Of a stretch of DNA of 64,000 bases, positions 46,162 through 57,222 are shown piece after piece. The notes under the pieces are model-generated. The model saw nothing but the letters and a program-made list of their open reading frames with translations. It was not told the DNA's origin and ran no database searches. The stretch is from the NCBI GenBank assembly GCA_943327755.2, contig CALPYF020000021.1, positions 1-64,000 on the forward strand, given 5' to 3'. Source of the DNA: Deinococcus hopiensis KR-140. Its GTDB lineage: Bacteria > Deinococcota > Deinococci > Deinococcales > Deinococcaceae. A program made the position numbers and the translations under genes. How positions within the stretch are numbered: position 1 is the stretch's first letter; each line of letters opens with the position of its first letter.

Positions 46162-47221
46162 TGATCATGACCTTCATGGACGTGCGCTTCTCGCGGTCGG
46201 CGAACGCGAACGCCTCGGGCGTCTGCGCGAACGGAAAGCGGTGCGTGACGAGCGCGTCCAGATTCACGCGGCCACTCGCCGCAAGCTCGACGGCGGCCGG
46301 GTAGCAGTTCGCGTAGCGGAACACGCCGCGCAGCGTCACCTCACGGCTCGCGGCGCTCACGATGTCCAGGCTCACCTCCGGATCGGGCGGGAGGCCCACC
46401 AGCACGGCCACGCCGCCCGGTTTCGGCGCGGCCAGGGTCAGGCGCGTGGTGGGGAGGCTCCCGGCCGTCTCGAAGGCCACGTCCACCCCCGCGTGCGAGA
46501 GCGGCAGGCCGTCGCGCGCGGCGCACAGCTCGCGGATGGCGGCCAGGGCATCCACATGGCGCGCGTTGAGGGTGTGGGTGGCGCCCACCTCGCGGGCCAG
46601 GTCCAGCCGGAAGTCCTCCAGATCCACTGCGATGATCGTCGTCGCGCCCGCCGCGCGGGCCGCCATGACGGTCGTGCAGCCCACCGGCCCGGCGCCCAGC
46701 ACCGCCACCGAGTGCCCGGGGCGCACGTCGCCCTTGCGGGCGGCCCACAGGCCCACCGCCAGCGGTTCCAGCAGCGCCGCCGCGTCGTCACTGACGCTGC
46801 CTGGCACGGGGTACACGAAGTCGTCGGGCCACAGCACGTACTCACTCAGCGCGCCGTCCACCGGGGGCGTCGCCATGAACGTCATGTCCGGGCAGAGGTT
46901 GTACGCCCCGCCGCGGCAGTACGCACAGCGGCGGCACGGCACGCCGGGTTCCAGCGCCACGCGGTCACCGGGGTTCACGCGGGTCACGCCCGCGCCCACG
47001 GCGTCCACCACGCCGCTCACCTCGTGCCCCAGGACCAGCGGGCCGTCCACCACGAAGGGCCCGATCCGCCCGTGCGAGTAGTAGTGCACGTCGCTGCCAC
47101 ACACGCCGATCCGCGTGACCCGCACCCGCACCTCCCGCTCACCGGGCGCGGGCACCTCGCGCGCCGTCCAGTCCAGCTGGCGCGGGCCGGTCAGGACGGA
47201 GGTTCTCGAATTCAGGATCAT
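46151..47221 (-). CDS. Zinc-dependent polyol dehydrogenase (MDR family)
   Basis: A 356-residue medium-chain dehydrogenase like sorbitol or xylitol dehydrogenase. Catalytic zinc ligands are in IGVCGSDVHYY and LGHEVSGVV; structural zinc cysteines are in CRRCAYCRGGAYNLC (about 97-111). AVLGAGPVGCTT is the NAD-binding loop. It should oxidise a polyol to a ketose, and xylitol to D-xylulose would feed the next gene. The ATG has AAGGAG four bases upstream. A hairpin with arms 47248-47259 and 47283-47294 lies between it and the SDR gene. Confidence 0.87.
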   Translation of the reverse strand: MILNSRTSVLTGPRQLDWTAREVPAPGEREVRVRVTRIGVCGSDVHYYSHGRIGPFVVDGPLVLGHEVSGVVDAVGAGVTRVNPGDRVALEPGVPCRRCAYCRGGAYNLCPDMTFMATPPVDGALSEYVLWPDDFVYPVPGSVSDDAAALLEPLAVGLWAARKGDVRPGHSVAVLGAGPVGCTTVMAARAAGATTIIAVDLEDFRLDLAREVGATHTLNARHVDALAAIRELCAARDGLPLSHAGVDVAFETAGSLPTTRLTLAAPKPGGVAVLVGLPPDPEVSLDIVSAASREVTLRGVFRYANCYPAAVELAASGRVNLDALVTHRFPFAQTPEAFAFADREKRTSMKVMINVR

Positions 47222-47247
47222 GTCACTCCTTGAATGGGTCGAATGGT

Positions 47248-47294
47248 CGAGGGTCGAAGAGTCCAAGGGCGGTGTTCGGACGCTTCGACCCTCG
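47248..47294 (-). other. Intra-operon hairpin between the SDR and MDR dehydrogenase genes
   Basis: CGAGGGTCGAAG (47248-47259) and CTTCGACCCTCG (47283-47294) are perfect 12-base complements. No T-run follows on the minus strand, so an RNA-processing or stability role is more likely than termination. GGTCGA occurs three times in a row nearby. Confidence 0.55.
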
Positions 47295-47307
47295 GTACCC
47301 GTGGGGG

Positions 47308-48050
<743 letters not shown>

Positions 48051-48054
<4 letters not shown>

Positions 48055-49565
48055 GCGTGTTCTCCTTGGGTGGCGGCGTGCAGGGCGCGCAACGCGCCGA
48101 GGGGGCCGTCGGCGTCCAGGGCGGCGCGGGCGTCCAGGTAGGCCTGCGCGAAGGCGGGCGCGGCGCTCAGGTCGCCGAACACGTCGGGCTGGTGCAGGAA
48201 CGCGCCGGGCGTGACCTGATCGGCCAGGGCGGCGCGGGTGAGGTCGGCGGCGCGGACGTCGTCCAGCGCGTGGCCGCGCGTGGCGGCCTGCGCGACGTAC
48301 GCACTCCAGGCGGCGACCACGAGGGCGCAGCGGCGCAGGTCGCCGCCCTGTCCAGCCTGGATCTGCGCGGCCTGTTCGCGGGCGACGGGCAGCAGGAATT
48401 TGGGGATGCGTTCGCTGCCGTCCACGATCAGGCGGGCCAGGGTGTCCTGAATGGCAGGGTTCGAGAAGCGCGCGATGAGATCGTGGCTGTAGGCGTCCAG
48501 GTCGATGCCGGGCACGGGGCGCAGGGTGGGGCGGGCCTCAAGGGTCATGTAGTCGAGCAGGAACTGCGCGTAGTCGGGCTGCTGGCAGACCTCGTGCACG
48601 AACGTGTGGCCGTCCAGCAGCGCGGGGTAGCTCATGGCCTGATGCGCGGCGTTCAGGAGGCGCAGTTTCATGAGTTCGTACGGTTCGACATCCGGGACGA
48701 GCTGCACGCCCACGTCCTCCAGTGGGGGGCGGCCGCAGGTGAAGTGGTCCTCGAGCACCCACTGCGTGAACGCCTCGGCGACCACCGGGCAGGCGTCCTG
48801 CACGCCGTACTCGCGCTCCAGGTCGGCGCGCACGGCGTCCGTGGTGACGGGCGTGATGCGGTCGACCATGCTGTTCGGGAAGGCGACCTCGCGGTCGATC
48901 CAGTCGGCGAGGTCCGGGTCCCGGCGGCGGGCGAAGGCGGTCAGGACGCGCCGGGTGACGTGCCCGTTGCCCTGGATGTTGTCGCAGGACATGACCGTGA
49001 AGGGACTCAGGCCGCGCTCGCGGCGGCGGCGCAGGCCCTCGGTCAGGAAGCCCAGGGTGCTGCGGGGCGCGGCGCCGGGCTGGATGTCGTGCAGGACGTC
49101 CCCGCCGGGGTCGAACTCGCCGGTGGCGTTGTTCAGGCTGTAGCCGCCCTCGGTGACGGTCAGGGACACGATGCGCGTGGCGGGGTGCGCCAGCCGCTCG
49201 CAGACCGCCTCAGGGTCGTCCGGGGCGAACAGGTAGTCGTGCACGGCACCGATCACGCGGGCCTCGTGGTGGCCGTCCGGGGCGCGGGTCAACAGGGTGT
49301 ACAGGTGGTCCTGGGCGCGCAGTGCGTCGCGGACCCGGGCGTCGCCGGGCAGGACGCCCACGCCGCAGATGGCCCAGTCGTGCGCCTGGCCCAGGTTCAG
49401 CAGCCGGTCGAGGTACATGGCCTGATGCGAGCGGTGGAACGCGCCCACGCCGAAGTGCACGATGCCGGTGCGCAGGCCGCGCGGGTCGTAGGCGGGCACC
49501 TGCACGCGCCCGGCCAGGGCGGGGAGGCTCGTGGCGCGCAGGGGGAAGCTGGCGGCCACGGTCAT
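48051..49565 (-). CDS. Mannitol dehydrogenase-family (long-chain) polyol dehydrogenase
   Basis: A 504-residue long-chain polyol dehydrogenase. IVHFGVGAFHRSHQAMY (about residue 36) is the family N-terminal signature, and MKLRLLNAAHQAMSY (about 301) holds the catalytic Lys-Asn-His set. Members act on mannitol, D-arabitol or related polyols with NAD. Fructose from mannitol would need a fructokinase, which is not seen here. D-arabitol would yield xylulose for XylB, so a five-carbon polyol is my preferred guess. It overlaps the upstream permease gene by four bases (ATGA). Confidence 0.9.
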
Positions 49566-50380
49566 TTCACCGCGCCGAAGCTCAGGCCGCGGACCAGCTG
49601 GCGCTGCGCGATCCAGCCGAAGATCAGAACCGGCAGGACGGTCAGGGTGGCGGCGGCGCTCATCTGCGCCCAGAACAGGCCCTCGCTGGTCTTGAACTGG
49701 CTGATGAACACGCTCAGGGGCGCGGCGTCGCTGTTCGTGAGGTTCAGAGCGAAGAACACCTCGTTCCACGCGAAGATCAGGCACAGCAGGGCGGTGGCGG
49801 CCATACCGGGCGTGCTCAGCGGCAGCGCGATCCCGAAGAACTCCTGGCCGACCGACGCGCCGTCCACCTTGGCGGCCTCGTAGATGGCGTAGGGGATCTC
49901 GGTCATGTAGGAGTGCATCATCCACACGACCAGCGGGAGGTTCATGGTGGTGTACATCAGGATCAGTCCGGGCAGCGTGTCGAGCAGGTGCAGGTTGCGG
50001 AAGATCAGGAACAGCGGCACGATCACGCCGACGGCAGGCATGAACTTGGTGGACAGCATCCAGGTCAGCACGCCCTGCGCGCGGCGGGTGGGGTACACGG
50101 CCAGCGCGAACGCCGCCGGGAGGCCCAGGATGAACGCCAGGACCGTGCTACCCACGGCGGCGACCAGCGAGTTGCGCAGCGCCGGGAAGTAGCTGCCCAG
50201 CGCGTGCCCGAAGTTTTCCAGGACGGGCGTGAACACGAACACGGGCGGGGTGGCGAAGGCCTGCGCCTCGGTCTTGAAGGCGGCCATGAACATCCACACC
50301 AGCGGGAACAGGAACGCGGCGGCGATCAGGTACGTGACCAGGGTCAGCAGGGCGTTTCTCAGTCGGATCTGGGCCTGCAT
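49562..50380 (-). CDS. Carbohydrate ABC transporter permease (MalG type)
   Basis: A 272-residue inner-membrane permease with six membrane helices. The ATPase-contact EAA loop is YEAAKVDGASVGQEFFGIALPL (about residues 169-190). It pairs with the preceding permease. The transporter ATPase is not encoded in the operon. Confidence 0.92.
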   Translation of the reverse strand: MQAQIRLRNALLTLVTYLIAAAFLFPLVWMFMAAFKTEAQAFATPPVFVFTPVLENFGHALGSYFPALRNSLVAAVGSTVLAFILGLPAAFALAVYPTRRAQGVLTWMLSTKFMPAVGVIVPLFLIFRNLHLLDTLPGLILMYTTMNLPLVVWMMHSYMTEIPYAIYEAAKVDGASVGQEFFGIALPLSTPGMAATALLCLIFAWNEVFFALNLTNSDAAPLSVFISQFKTSEGLFWAQMSAAATLTVLPVLIFGWIAQRQLVRGLSFGAVK

Positions 50381-50381
50381 G

Positions 50382-51296
<915 letters not shown>

Positions 51297-51330
51297 GATT
51301 CACCTCCTGCGGGTGGGGGGTGTACAGGTT

Positions 51331-51366
51331 CAGGGGAGGCGAGGTGGTCGCCTCGGGCCTCCCCTG
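51331..51366 (-). other. Hairpin between the binding-protein and permease genes
   Basis: CAGGGGAGGC (51331-51340) and GCCTCCCCTG (51357-51366) pair perfectly, with competing inner CGCC/GGCG pairs. Such hairpins after binding-protein genes often protect the upstream mRNA and let the binding protein be made in excess; there is no T-run. Confidence 0.6.
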
Positions 51367-51435
51367 GAGTGCGCTGGGACTGTGGATTGTGAGTGGGCGC
51401 GGCGCCCTGGAGGATCACCGCGCCCCGTGGAGTGG

Positions 51436-52761
51436 TTACTTCTGGTACCCGCCTTCACGCGCGGTCTTGTTCGCGGCGTCCTGGCTGAGTTTCAGCGCCT
51501 GATCGACGGTGTACTGCCCGCTCAGGGCCCCGGCGAGGTACTGCCCGACCTGCGTGCCGAGCGCCTGGAATTCGGGGATGGCGACGTACTGCACGCCGGT
51601 GTAGGGCACGGGGTCCTTGGTGGCCTTGTTCACGTCGGCGCTGTTGATGCTGCTCAGGACCAGGCCGCTGAACGCGCCGGCGGCTTTCTTGTAGTTGGCG
51701 TTCTGGTAGGTGCTCGTGCGGGTGCCGGGGGGGACGCTGGCCCAGGTGCCCTTGGTCTTGGCGACCAGGGCGATGTAGTCCTTGCTGGTGGCCCAGGTCA
51801 GGAACTTGAAGGCGGCGTCTTCCTGCTTGGTGCTCTTGGGAATGGCGAGGTTCCAGCTCCAGTACCAGTTGTTGCCGCGCGCGGTGGTGCCGACCGGGGC
51901 CTTGGCGAAGCCGACCGACTTGGTGATCTTGGAGCTGCTGGGGTCGCTGAGGAACCCGGCGGCGACGGTCGCGTCGACCCACATGCCGCACTTGCCCTGG
52001 CTCATCAGGGTGAGGTTCTCGGTGAAGCCGTTGCCGGTCGCGCCGGGAGGGCCGTACTTCTTGACGAGGTTCACGTAGAAGGTCATGGCGTTCTTCCAGG
52101 CGGGGGTGTTCAGCTGGGCCTGCCAGCCCTGGTCGAACCAGCGGCCGCCGTAGGTGTTGACCATGGTGGTGAACAGGGCCATGTTCTCGCCCCAGCCGGG
52201 CAGGCCGCGCAGGCACACGCCGTACACGCCCTTGGCGGGGTTGTGGATCTTGCTGGCGAAGGTCTGGATCTGGGTCCAGGTGGGCTGGGCGGGCATGGTC
52301 AGCCCGGCGGCCTTGAAGAGGTCCTTGTTGTAGTACGTCATGCTGCTCTCGGCGTAGAAGGGCACGGCGTACAGGCTGCCGCCGACGGTGAGGGCGCTGC
52401 GCACGCCGGGCAGGACGTCGGCGAGGTTGTAGCTCTTGACGATGTCCGGGTTCTTCCCGAACAGCGGGGTCAGGGGTTCGAGCCAGCCGTTCTTGGCCCA
52501 GATGGGTACCTCGTAGGCGCCGACGGTGGCGATGTCGAAGCTGCCGGCGCCGCTGGCGACGTCCAGGGTGATCTTCTGGCGCAGTTCGTTCTCGGGGAGG
52601 GTCACCCATTTGACCTGGATGTCGGGGTACTTCTTGTTGAACTCGGGGGTGAGTTTCTGCATGGTGACCATGTCCGGGTTGTTCACGGTGGCGATGGTGA
52701 TGGTCACGGCGCTGGCCTGGCTGAGCAGGGCGGTCAGGGCGAGCAGGGCAAGTCGGTTCAC
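51436..52761 (-). CDS. Polyol/sugar ABC transporter substrate-binding protein
   Basis: A 441-residue exported solute-binding protein (family 1 extracellular). It has a signal peptide MNRLALLALTALLSQASA and no lipobox Cys, so it is likely soluble and periplasmic. Family segments include VKWVTLPENELRQKITLDVASGAG, SSMTYYNKDLFKAAGL and the C-terminal WKNAMTFYVNLVKKYG. The neighbouring polyol dehydrogenases suggest it binds a polyol, as SmoE does. First gene of the operon, it is controlled by the divergent LacI-type regulator. Confidence 0.9.
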   Translation of the reverse strand: MNRLALLALTALLSQASAVTITIATVNNPDMVTMQKLTPEFNKKYPDIQVKWVTLPENELRQKITLDVASGAGSFDIATVGAYEVPIWAKNGWLEPLTPLFGKNPDIVKSYNLADVLPGVRSALTVGGSLYAVPFYAESSMTYYNKDLFKAAGLTMPAQPTWTQIQTFASKIHNPAKGVYGVCLRGLPGWGENMALFTTMVNTYGGRWFDQGWQAQLNTPAWKNAMTFYVNLVKKYGPPGATGNGFTENLTLMSQGKCGMWVDATVAAGFLSDPSSSKITKSVGFAKAPVGTTARGNNWYWSWNLAIPKSTKQEDAAFKFLTWATSKDYIALVAKTKGTWASVPPGTRTSTYQNANYKKAAGAFSGLVLSSINSADVNKATKDPVPYTGVQYVAIPEFQALGTQVGQYLAGALSGQYTVDQALKLSQDAANKTAREGGYQK

Positions 52762-52870
52762 GGGTGGTCCTCCATGGGGCAGGGGCCCGGTCAGGGGCGT
52801 GCGGCGCGGGGGCTGCGCCGGGTGACGGCCGGGCAGCTTCAGGTGACGGGTTCACCTGATCTCGGATTGA

Positions 52871-52886
52871 ATGGTCTCGTGGCCAT
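52871..52886. promoter_or_regulatory. LacI-type operator 1 (near the transport operon)
   Basis: ATGGTCTCGTGGCCAT is a near-perfect dyad with the central CG usual for LacI-family sites. It lies about 110 bases before the binding-protein gene, just downstream of its likely promoter. TAGACA and TTCACT on the minus strand (17-base spacing) are weak candidate -35 and -10 boxes. Confidence 0.6.
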
Positions 52887-52948
52887 CAGTGAATCACACC
52901 GCTTTTCGTTTGTCTACAGGTACCGCTATCGGGGACATCATGTGAAAA

Positions 52949-52962
52949 TGGTCTCGTGACCA
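52949..52962. promoter_or_regulatory. LacI-type operator 2 (near the regulator gene)
   Basis: TGGTCTCGTGACCA is a dyad with one mismatched pair around a central CG. It shares TGGTCTCGTG with operator 1. It ends five bases before the -35 box of the regulator gene, so it may give autoregulation. Confidence 0.6.
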
Positions 52963-52967
52963 ATCGC

Positions 52968-52997
52968 TTGAGCGCCCCCCCCGCGCTGACCTACAAT
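52968..52997 (+). promoter_or_regulatory. Promoter of the LacI-type gene
   Basis: TTGAGC (52968-52973) and TACAAT (52992-52997) are spaced by 18 bases. The GTG start follows six bases after the -10 box, a leaderless layout. Confidence 0.65.
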
Positions 52998-53003
52998 GCA
53001 GCC

Positions 53004-54017
53004 GTGTCCACCATCCAGGACGTCGCCCGGCTGGCCGGCGTCTCCCCCACCACCGCCAAACGCGCCCTGAAGGAACCCGACAAGCTCACGCCGGACACCC
53101 TGGCGCGCGTGCAGCAGGCCATCGCGCAGCTGCACTACGAACCCGACCAGCGCGCCGGAAGCCTTCGCGGCGGCCAGAGCACCACCGTCGGCCTGGTCGT
53201 TGGCTCGATCCTCGAACCCTTCTTCGCGCAGTTCGCCCGCACCGCCTCGCACGTCCTGGCGGACGCCGGGTACACCCTGATCATCAGCGAGAACGAGTAC
53301 AGCGCCCAGCGCGAACTCCAGGAACTCCGGCGCCTGTACGGGCTGCGCGTGGCGGGCATCCTGCTGCGCCCCGGCTACGGCCAGGACAGCCAGGAGTACC
53401 TCGCGCGGCTGCGTTCACGTGGCGTGGCGGTCACCGAGTACGACTACCGCCCCCCGCACCACGACGAACCCAGCGTGATGCTCGACAACCCGGGCGCAGT
53501 GCGGCAGGCGGTCACGCACCTGCACGCGCTGGGCCACCGCCGCATCGCCGCGCTAGGCACCTACCACCCGGTCATCCACCCGGAGGAACGCAGCCGCGCC
53601 TTCCCGGAAGTCATGAACGCCCTGGGCCTGACCGTCCCCGCCGAATACCAGCGTGTGACGCTGCTGAACGAGGACACCGCCTACGCCCTCACGAACGACC
53701 TGCTGGACCTGCCCGAGCCGCCCACGGCGCTCATCGCCCTGACCGGCACGCAGGCGTCCGGGGCGTACCGCGCGCTGCGCGAACGCGGGATGCGACTGCC
53801 GCACGACATCAGCCTCGTGGCCTTCGACAACTACCCCTGGACCAGTCTCGTGGACCCGCCCATCACGGTGCTGGAGCAGCCGGTCGAGGCGATGGCCGAA
53901 CGGGCCGCCGCGCTGATGCTCGCGCAGCTCGGACACGGCACGGTCACGCAGCGGCACGTGGTGCTGGGCGCCCGGCTGATCGAGCGGGGCAGCACCGCCC
54001 CGCCCGCGCGGTCCTGA
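53004..54017 (+). CDS. LacI-family transcriptional regulator of the polyol operon
   Basis: A 337-residue repressor. The DNA-binding helix-turn-helix is STIQDVARLAGVSPTTAKRAL (residues 2-22), followed by the hinge and a periplasmic-binding-protein-like effector domain. GTG 53004 is chosen over an upstream ATG (52956) because the promoter's TACAAT lies six bases before it and because the protein then begins directly at the helix-turn-helix. It is divergent from the polyol operon and shares operators with it. The inducer is presumably the transported polyol. Confidence 0.92.
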   Translation: MSTIQDVARLAGVSPTTAKRALKEPDKLTPDTLARVQQAIAQLHYEPDQRAGSLRGGQSTTVGLVVGSILEPFFAQFARTASHVLADAGYTLIISENEYSAQRELQELRRLYGLRVAGILLRPGYGQDSQEYLARLRSRGVAVTEYDYRPPHHDEPSVMLDNPGAVRQAVTHLHALGHRRIAALGTYHPVIHPEERSRAFPEVMNALGLTVPAEYQRVTLLNEDTAYALTNDLLDLPEPPTALIALTGTQASGAYRALRERGMRLPHDISLVAFDNYPWTSLVDPPITVLEQPVEAMAERAAALMLAQLGHGTVTQRHVVLGARLIERGSTAPPARS

Positions 54018-54029
54018 GTCAGAAACCGC

Positions 54030-54848
54030 TTACCGCTCCCCGTCCTGGGCGGCGACTATCCGGTCCGCCCAGGCGTGCAGGAACGCCCCGAGCTCCGCCT
54101 GGGTGTCCACGCGGGCGTCCGCGTGCGGGGTCAGCAGCGGCAGGTCCCCCACCTGCACGCCGAACGCCGCGACCTCCAGCATCGCCTGATCGTTGTCACT
54201 GTCCCCGAAGGCCACCGTGCGGTCATGCGGGACGCCCAGCGCGTCCGCGATCAGGGTCAGCGCCGCGCCCTTGTGCGCCCCCTGCGGCGTGACCGTCAGG
54301 AAGTGCGGGTAGGGCGCCTGCGCGCCGGTCAGGACCAGATGCGGGTGCCCCTCACGCAGGCGCCCGGCCAGTCCCGCCACGTCCGGGTGATAGTACCCGG
54401 CCTTCAGGATGCCCGCGCGCGGCGCGTCCGCCAGCGGCCGGAACGACCGCGCCAGCATCCAGGGCTCGGGCTCCACGCCCGGCGGCAGGTCCACGTACAG
54501 CGTCTCGGCGGTGAACAGCACCACCCGCGCGCCCGGCAGCTCGTGCGCCAGCACCGCCTCCAGATCCGCGTCGGTGAAACTGGCCTCCAGGTGCAGGTCG
54601 TCCCCGACGAGGACCCGCCCGCCGTTGTTCGTGGCGACCGCGTGCGGCCGCATGGCGTCCCGCACCGCGCCGGGCGGCGTGTCGCGCCCCGTGATGATCG
54701 CCAGCTGCACCCCCAGGGCCCGCAGGCGACCCAGGGCGTCCACCACGTCGGGCGCGGCGGCGCGGCCCGCGTCGGGAATCAGCGTGCCGTCCAGGTCGAA
54801 GGCCATCAGCAGAGGCAGCGTGGTCGGGGCGTTCTCGGGCAGGTTCAC
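54030..54848 (-). CDS. HAD-superfamily phosphatase (Cof/SPP-like), second of a pair
   Basis: A 272-residue HAD hydrolase. The nucleophile motif is MAFDLDGTLIPDAG (about residues 16-29), the Lys is in GAHKGAALTLI, and the Mg-binding loop is VAFGDSDNDQAML. The GTG start overlaps the upstream HAD gene stop by four bases, so the pair is co-translated. The substrate is unknown; sugar or nucleotide phosphates are typical. Confidence 0.85.
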   Translation of the reverse strand: MNLPENAPTTLPLLMAFDLDGTLIPDAGRAAAPDVVDALGRLRALGVQLAIITGRDTPPGAVRDAMRPHAVATNNGGRVLVGDDLHLEASFTDADLEAVLAHELPGARVVLFTAETLYVDLPPGVEPEPWMLARSFRPLADAPRAGILKAGYYHPDVAGLAGRLREGHPHLVLTGAQAPYPHFLTVTPQGAHKGAALTLIADALGVPHDRTVAFGDSDNDQAMLEVAAFGVQVGDLPLLTPHADARVDTQAELGAFLHAWADRIVAAQDGER

Positions 54849-55612
54849 GCCGGGCAGCGTAGCAACCGCACCCGCAGGGCCGCCAGGACACCGGGCACAT
54901 CCGCTGGACACCCGGCCTCCAGCGCCGCGCCGCTCAGGGCCGGGTGTGTGCCCACGCGGATGAACGTGCCCGCGTGGGGGAGCATCGCGGCGTCTGCCGG
55001 GCCGTCCCCGGCAGCCACCACGCGCGACCGGGACACGCCGAGCCGCGCGGTCAGCTCACGCAGCGCCGCGCCCTTGCCGGCCCCCCGGCGGATCAGCACC
55101 AGCCGGGTGGCCCGCTCGCGGATCAGCTCGGTGTCACACAACGCCGACCACTCCCGTGCCAGGGCGTCCAGCCGGGCGGGCGTGTCGCCCCGCACGATCT
55201 TCAGCACCCCGCGCGCCTGCGGCCAGGCCGTCTCGAAGGCCGGGTGGGGGCCGCGCACGATCCCGCCCGGGTCGACCGTGACGAGCAGGGTCTTCCCCAC
55301 CTGCCGGTCGGCCAGTGGAATGGCCTCGGTGGCGGCGCGGACCGTCGCGTCCGGCAGGGGCCACGACCACAGCGGCTGCCCGGCCTGCTCCGCCCAGGCG
55401 CCGTAGCAGCGGGTGACGGTGTGCAGCGGCCAGTCCCGCACCTCTGGTGGTACGCGGCCCCGCGCAGTCAGCAGGGCCAGATGCGCGCCCGCCCGCGCCC
55501 AGGCGCGCAGTTCGCCGCTCAGGTCGGGGGGCACCTCACCCCGCGGGCCAGTGAGGGTGCCGTCCAGGTCCAGGGCGAGCAGCGCGCCGGGCGCGACGTC
55601 GGTCGGGGGCAT
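54845..55612 (-). CDS. HAD-superfamily phosphatase, first of a pair
   Basis: A 255-residue HAD hydrolase of the same group as the next gene. The nucleophile motif is LALDLDGTLTGPRG (about residues 12-25), and GKGAALRELTARLG and VVAAGDGPADAAML provide the Lys and Mg loop. It is a paralogue of the downstream gene. Start ATG 55612 is used; the longer frame upstream is unlikely. The function is unknown. Confidence 0.82.
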   Translation of the reverse strand: MPPTDVAPGALLALDLDGTLTGPRGEVPPDLSGELRAWARAGAHLALLTARGRVPPEVRDWPLHTVTRCYGAWAEQAGQPLWSWPLPDATVRAATEAIPLADRQVGKTLLVTVDPGGIVRGPHPAFETAWPQARGVLKIVRGDTPARLDALAREWSALCDTELIRERATRLVLIRRGAGKGAALRELTARLGVSRSRVVAAGDGPADAAMLPHAGTFIRVGTHPALSGAALEAGCPADVPGVLAALRVRLLRCPA

Positions 55613-55666
55613 ACCCGCACGGTAGCGGCTGGGCAGCCGGTGAGGGGGCTCATCTGAGTGCAAGAA

Positions 55667-55697
55667 GCGCGCCGCCCCGGGACTGGGGGCGGCGCGC
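55667..55697 (-). terminator. Terminator after rplS
   Basis: GCGCGCCGCCCC (55667-55678) pairs with GGGGCGGCGCGC (55686-55697) around a 7-base loop. On the minus strand TTCTTG follows. Confidence 0.75.
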
Positions 55698-55708
55698 TCG
55701 GGCGGGGG

Positions 55709-56134
<426 letters not shown>

Positions 56135-56322
56135 GGTTTGCTCCTTCGGGCAGCGGACCGTCCCACCGTCCCGCTGTCTGCGGGCAGAGACGTTCGTGCT
56201 CCTGATGAACTGGTCGCCTGGGCAGACGACCGAACTTTAGAAGTATACGGGCCGCCCCCGCCGGGGGCAAGTGCGGCGCCGGTCACGTTCACGACCCGGG
56301 CGGGCGCGGCAGTCTGGGTGTC

Positions 56323-57105
56323 ATGACTGCCGTCGAAGATGCCTCCCAGCAGGTCGCGCAGGTGCGCGAAGCGTCCCTGAAGCAGCGCCGCCGCGTGGCG
56401 GAGGTCCGCGCGCGTGAGCATGTCGGGGCGGCCGGGTGGGCGCAGACGAGTGCGCTCGAGTCGATCATCCGCGCCGGGCACGAGGGGCTGGCCGCGACCG
56501 ACGCGCTGCGCGAGGTGGTGCAGGTCACGACCGAGCAGTTGCGCGCCCTGCCGTTCGGGGCGGGCGGCGAGGCCCGCTCGGCGCAGGAGGAGGCGCTGCG
56601 GCACATCCTGGAGAGTGGCGAGGCGCAGATCACGGCGGCCCGCGCGCTGGACGAGCTGGTCTGCACGGCGCTGGACGAGGTGGCCCACACGCCGGTCAGC
56701 GAGATGAATGTCCGCCGGCTGGAAGGCATTCACTCGCGCGTGCGCGAGCAGGTGCAGGCGCTGGGCACCCTGATGCAGGCCGCGCAGGTGCAGGCCGACA
56801 CGCTGGAACAGGTGGCGCAGCTCGAGCGGGTCAGTGCCGAGTACCACGACCGGGTCGCGACCCTGGGCCGCCTGAGTGCCGAGCAGGAGGCGCAGGTGCT
56901 GGGCGACGCGGGCGAGCAGCTCGTCGGGCGACTGGCGGAACTGGACGAGGCCGCGCCGCAGCAGGTGGATGCCCTGACCCGCATCGGCGAGGCGGTCGCG
57001 GAGAAACTCACCGAGACGGGTGCGGCCCCCGCGCAGCAGGCGCAGGCGCTGGAGGACCTCGCGCACCTCATGGAGGAGAAGGCCGGGGAGCTCCGCAACA
57101 GCTGA
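56323..57105 (+). CDS. Unknown alpha-helical, coiled-coil protein
   Basis: A 260-residue protein that I do not recognise. It is almost entirely Ala/Glu/Gln/Arg/Leu heptad-like helix, with no membrane segment or signal peptide. It shares an 18-base stretch around its start (CTGGGTGTCATGACTGCC) with the metG leader ORF. CAGTCT, a weak -10 box, lies seven bases before the ATG. Possible roles are a cytoplasmic scaffold or a substitute methyl-accepting-like signalling helix, but nothing supports a name. Confidence 0.6.
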   Translation: MTAVEDASQQVAQVREASLKQRRRVAEVRAREHVGAAGWAQTSALESIIRAGHEGLAATDALREVVQVTTEQLRALPFGAGGEARSAQEEALRHILESGEAQITAARALDELVCTALDEVAHTPVSEMNVRRLEGIHSRVREQVQALGTLMQAAQVQADTLEQVAQLERVSAEYHDRVATLGRLSAEQEAQVLGDAGEQLVGRLAELDEAAPQQVDALTRIGEAVAEKLTETGAAPAQQAQALEDLAHLMEEKAGELRNS

Positions 57106-57222
57106 CGGGGCGCGTGATCCGGGGAGGGCCACCTGGCTCTTCCCGGTCTGCCGTCGGTCTTCACAACACAGAGTGGAGAGCGAGCACCTGGGAAAGGCAG
57201 CGGGCGGACCTGGACACCGCTG

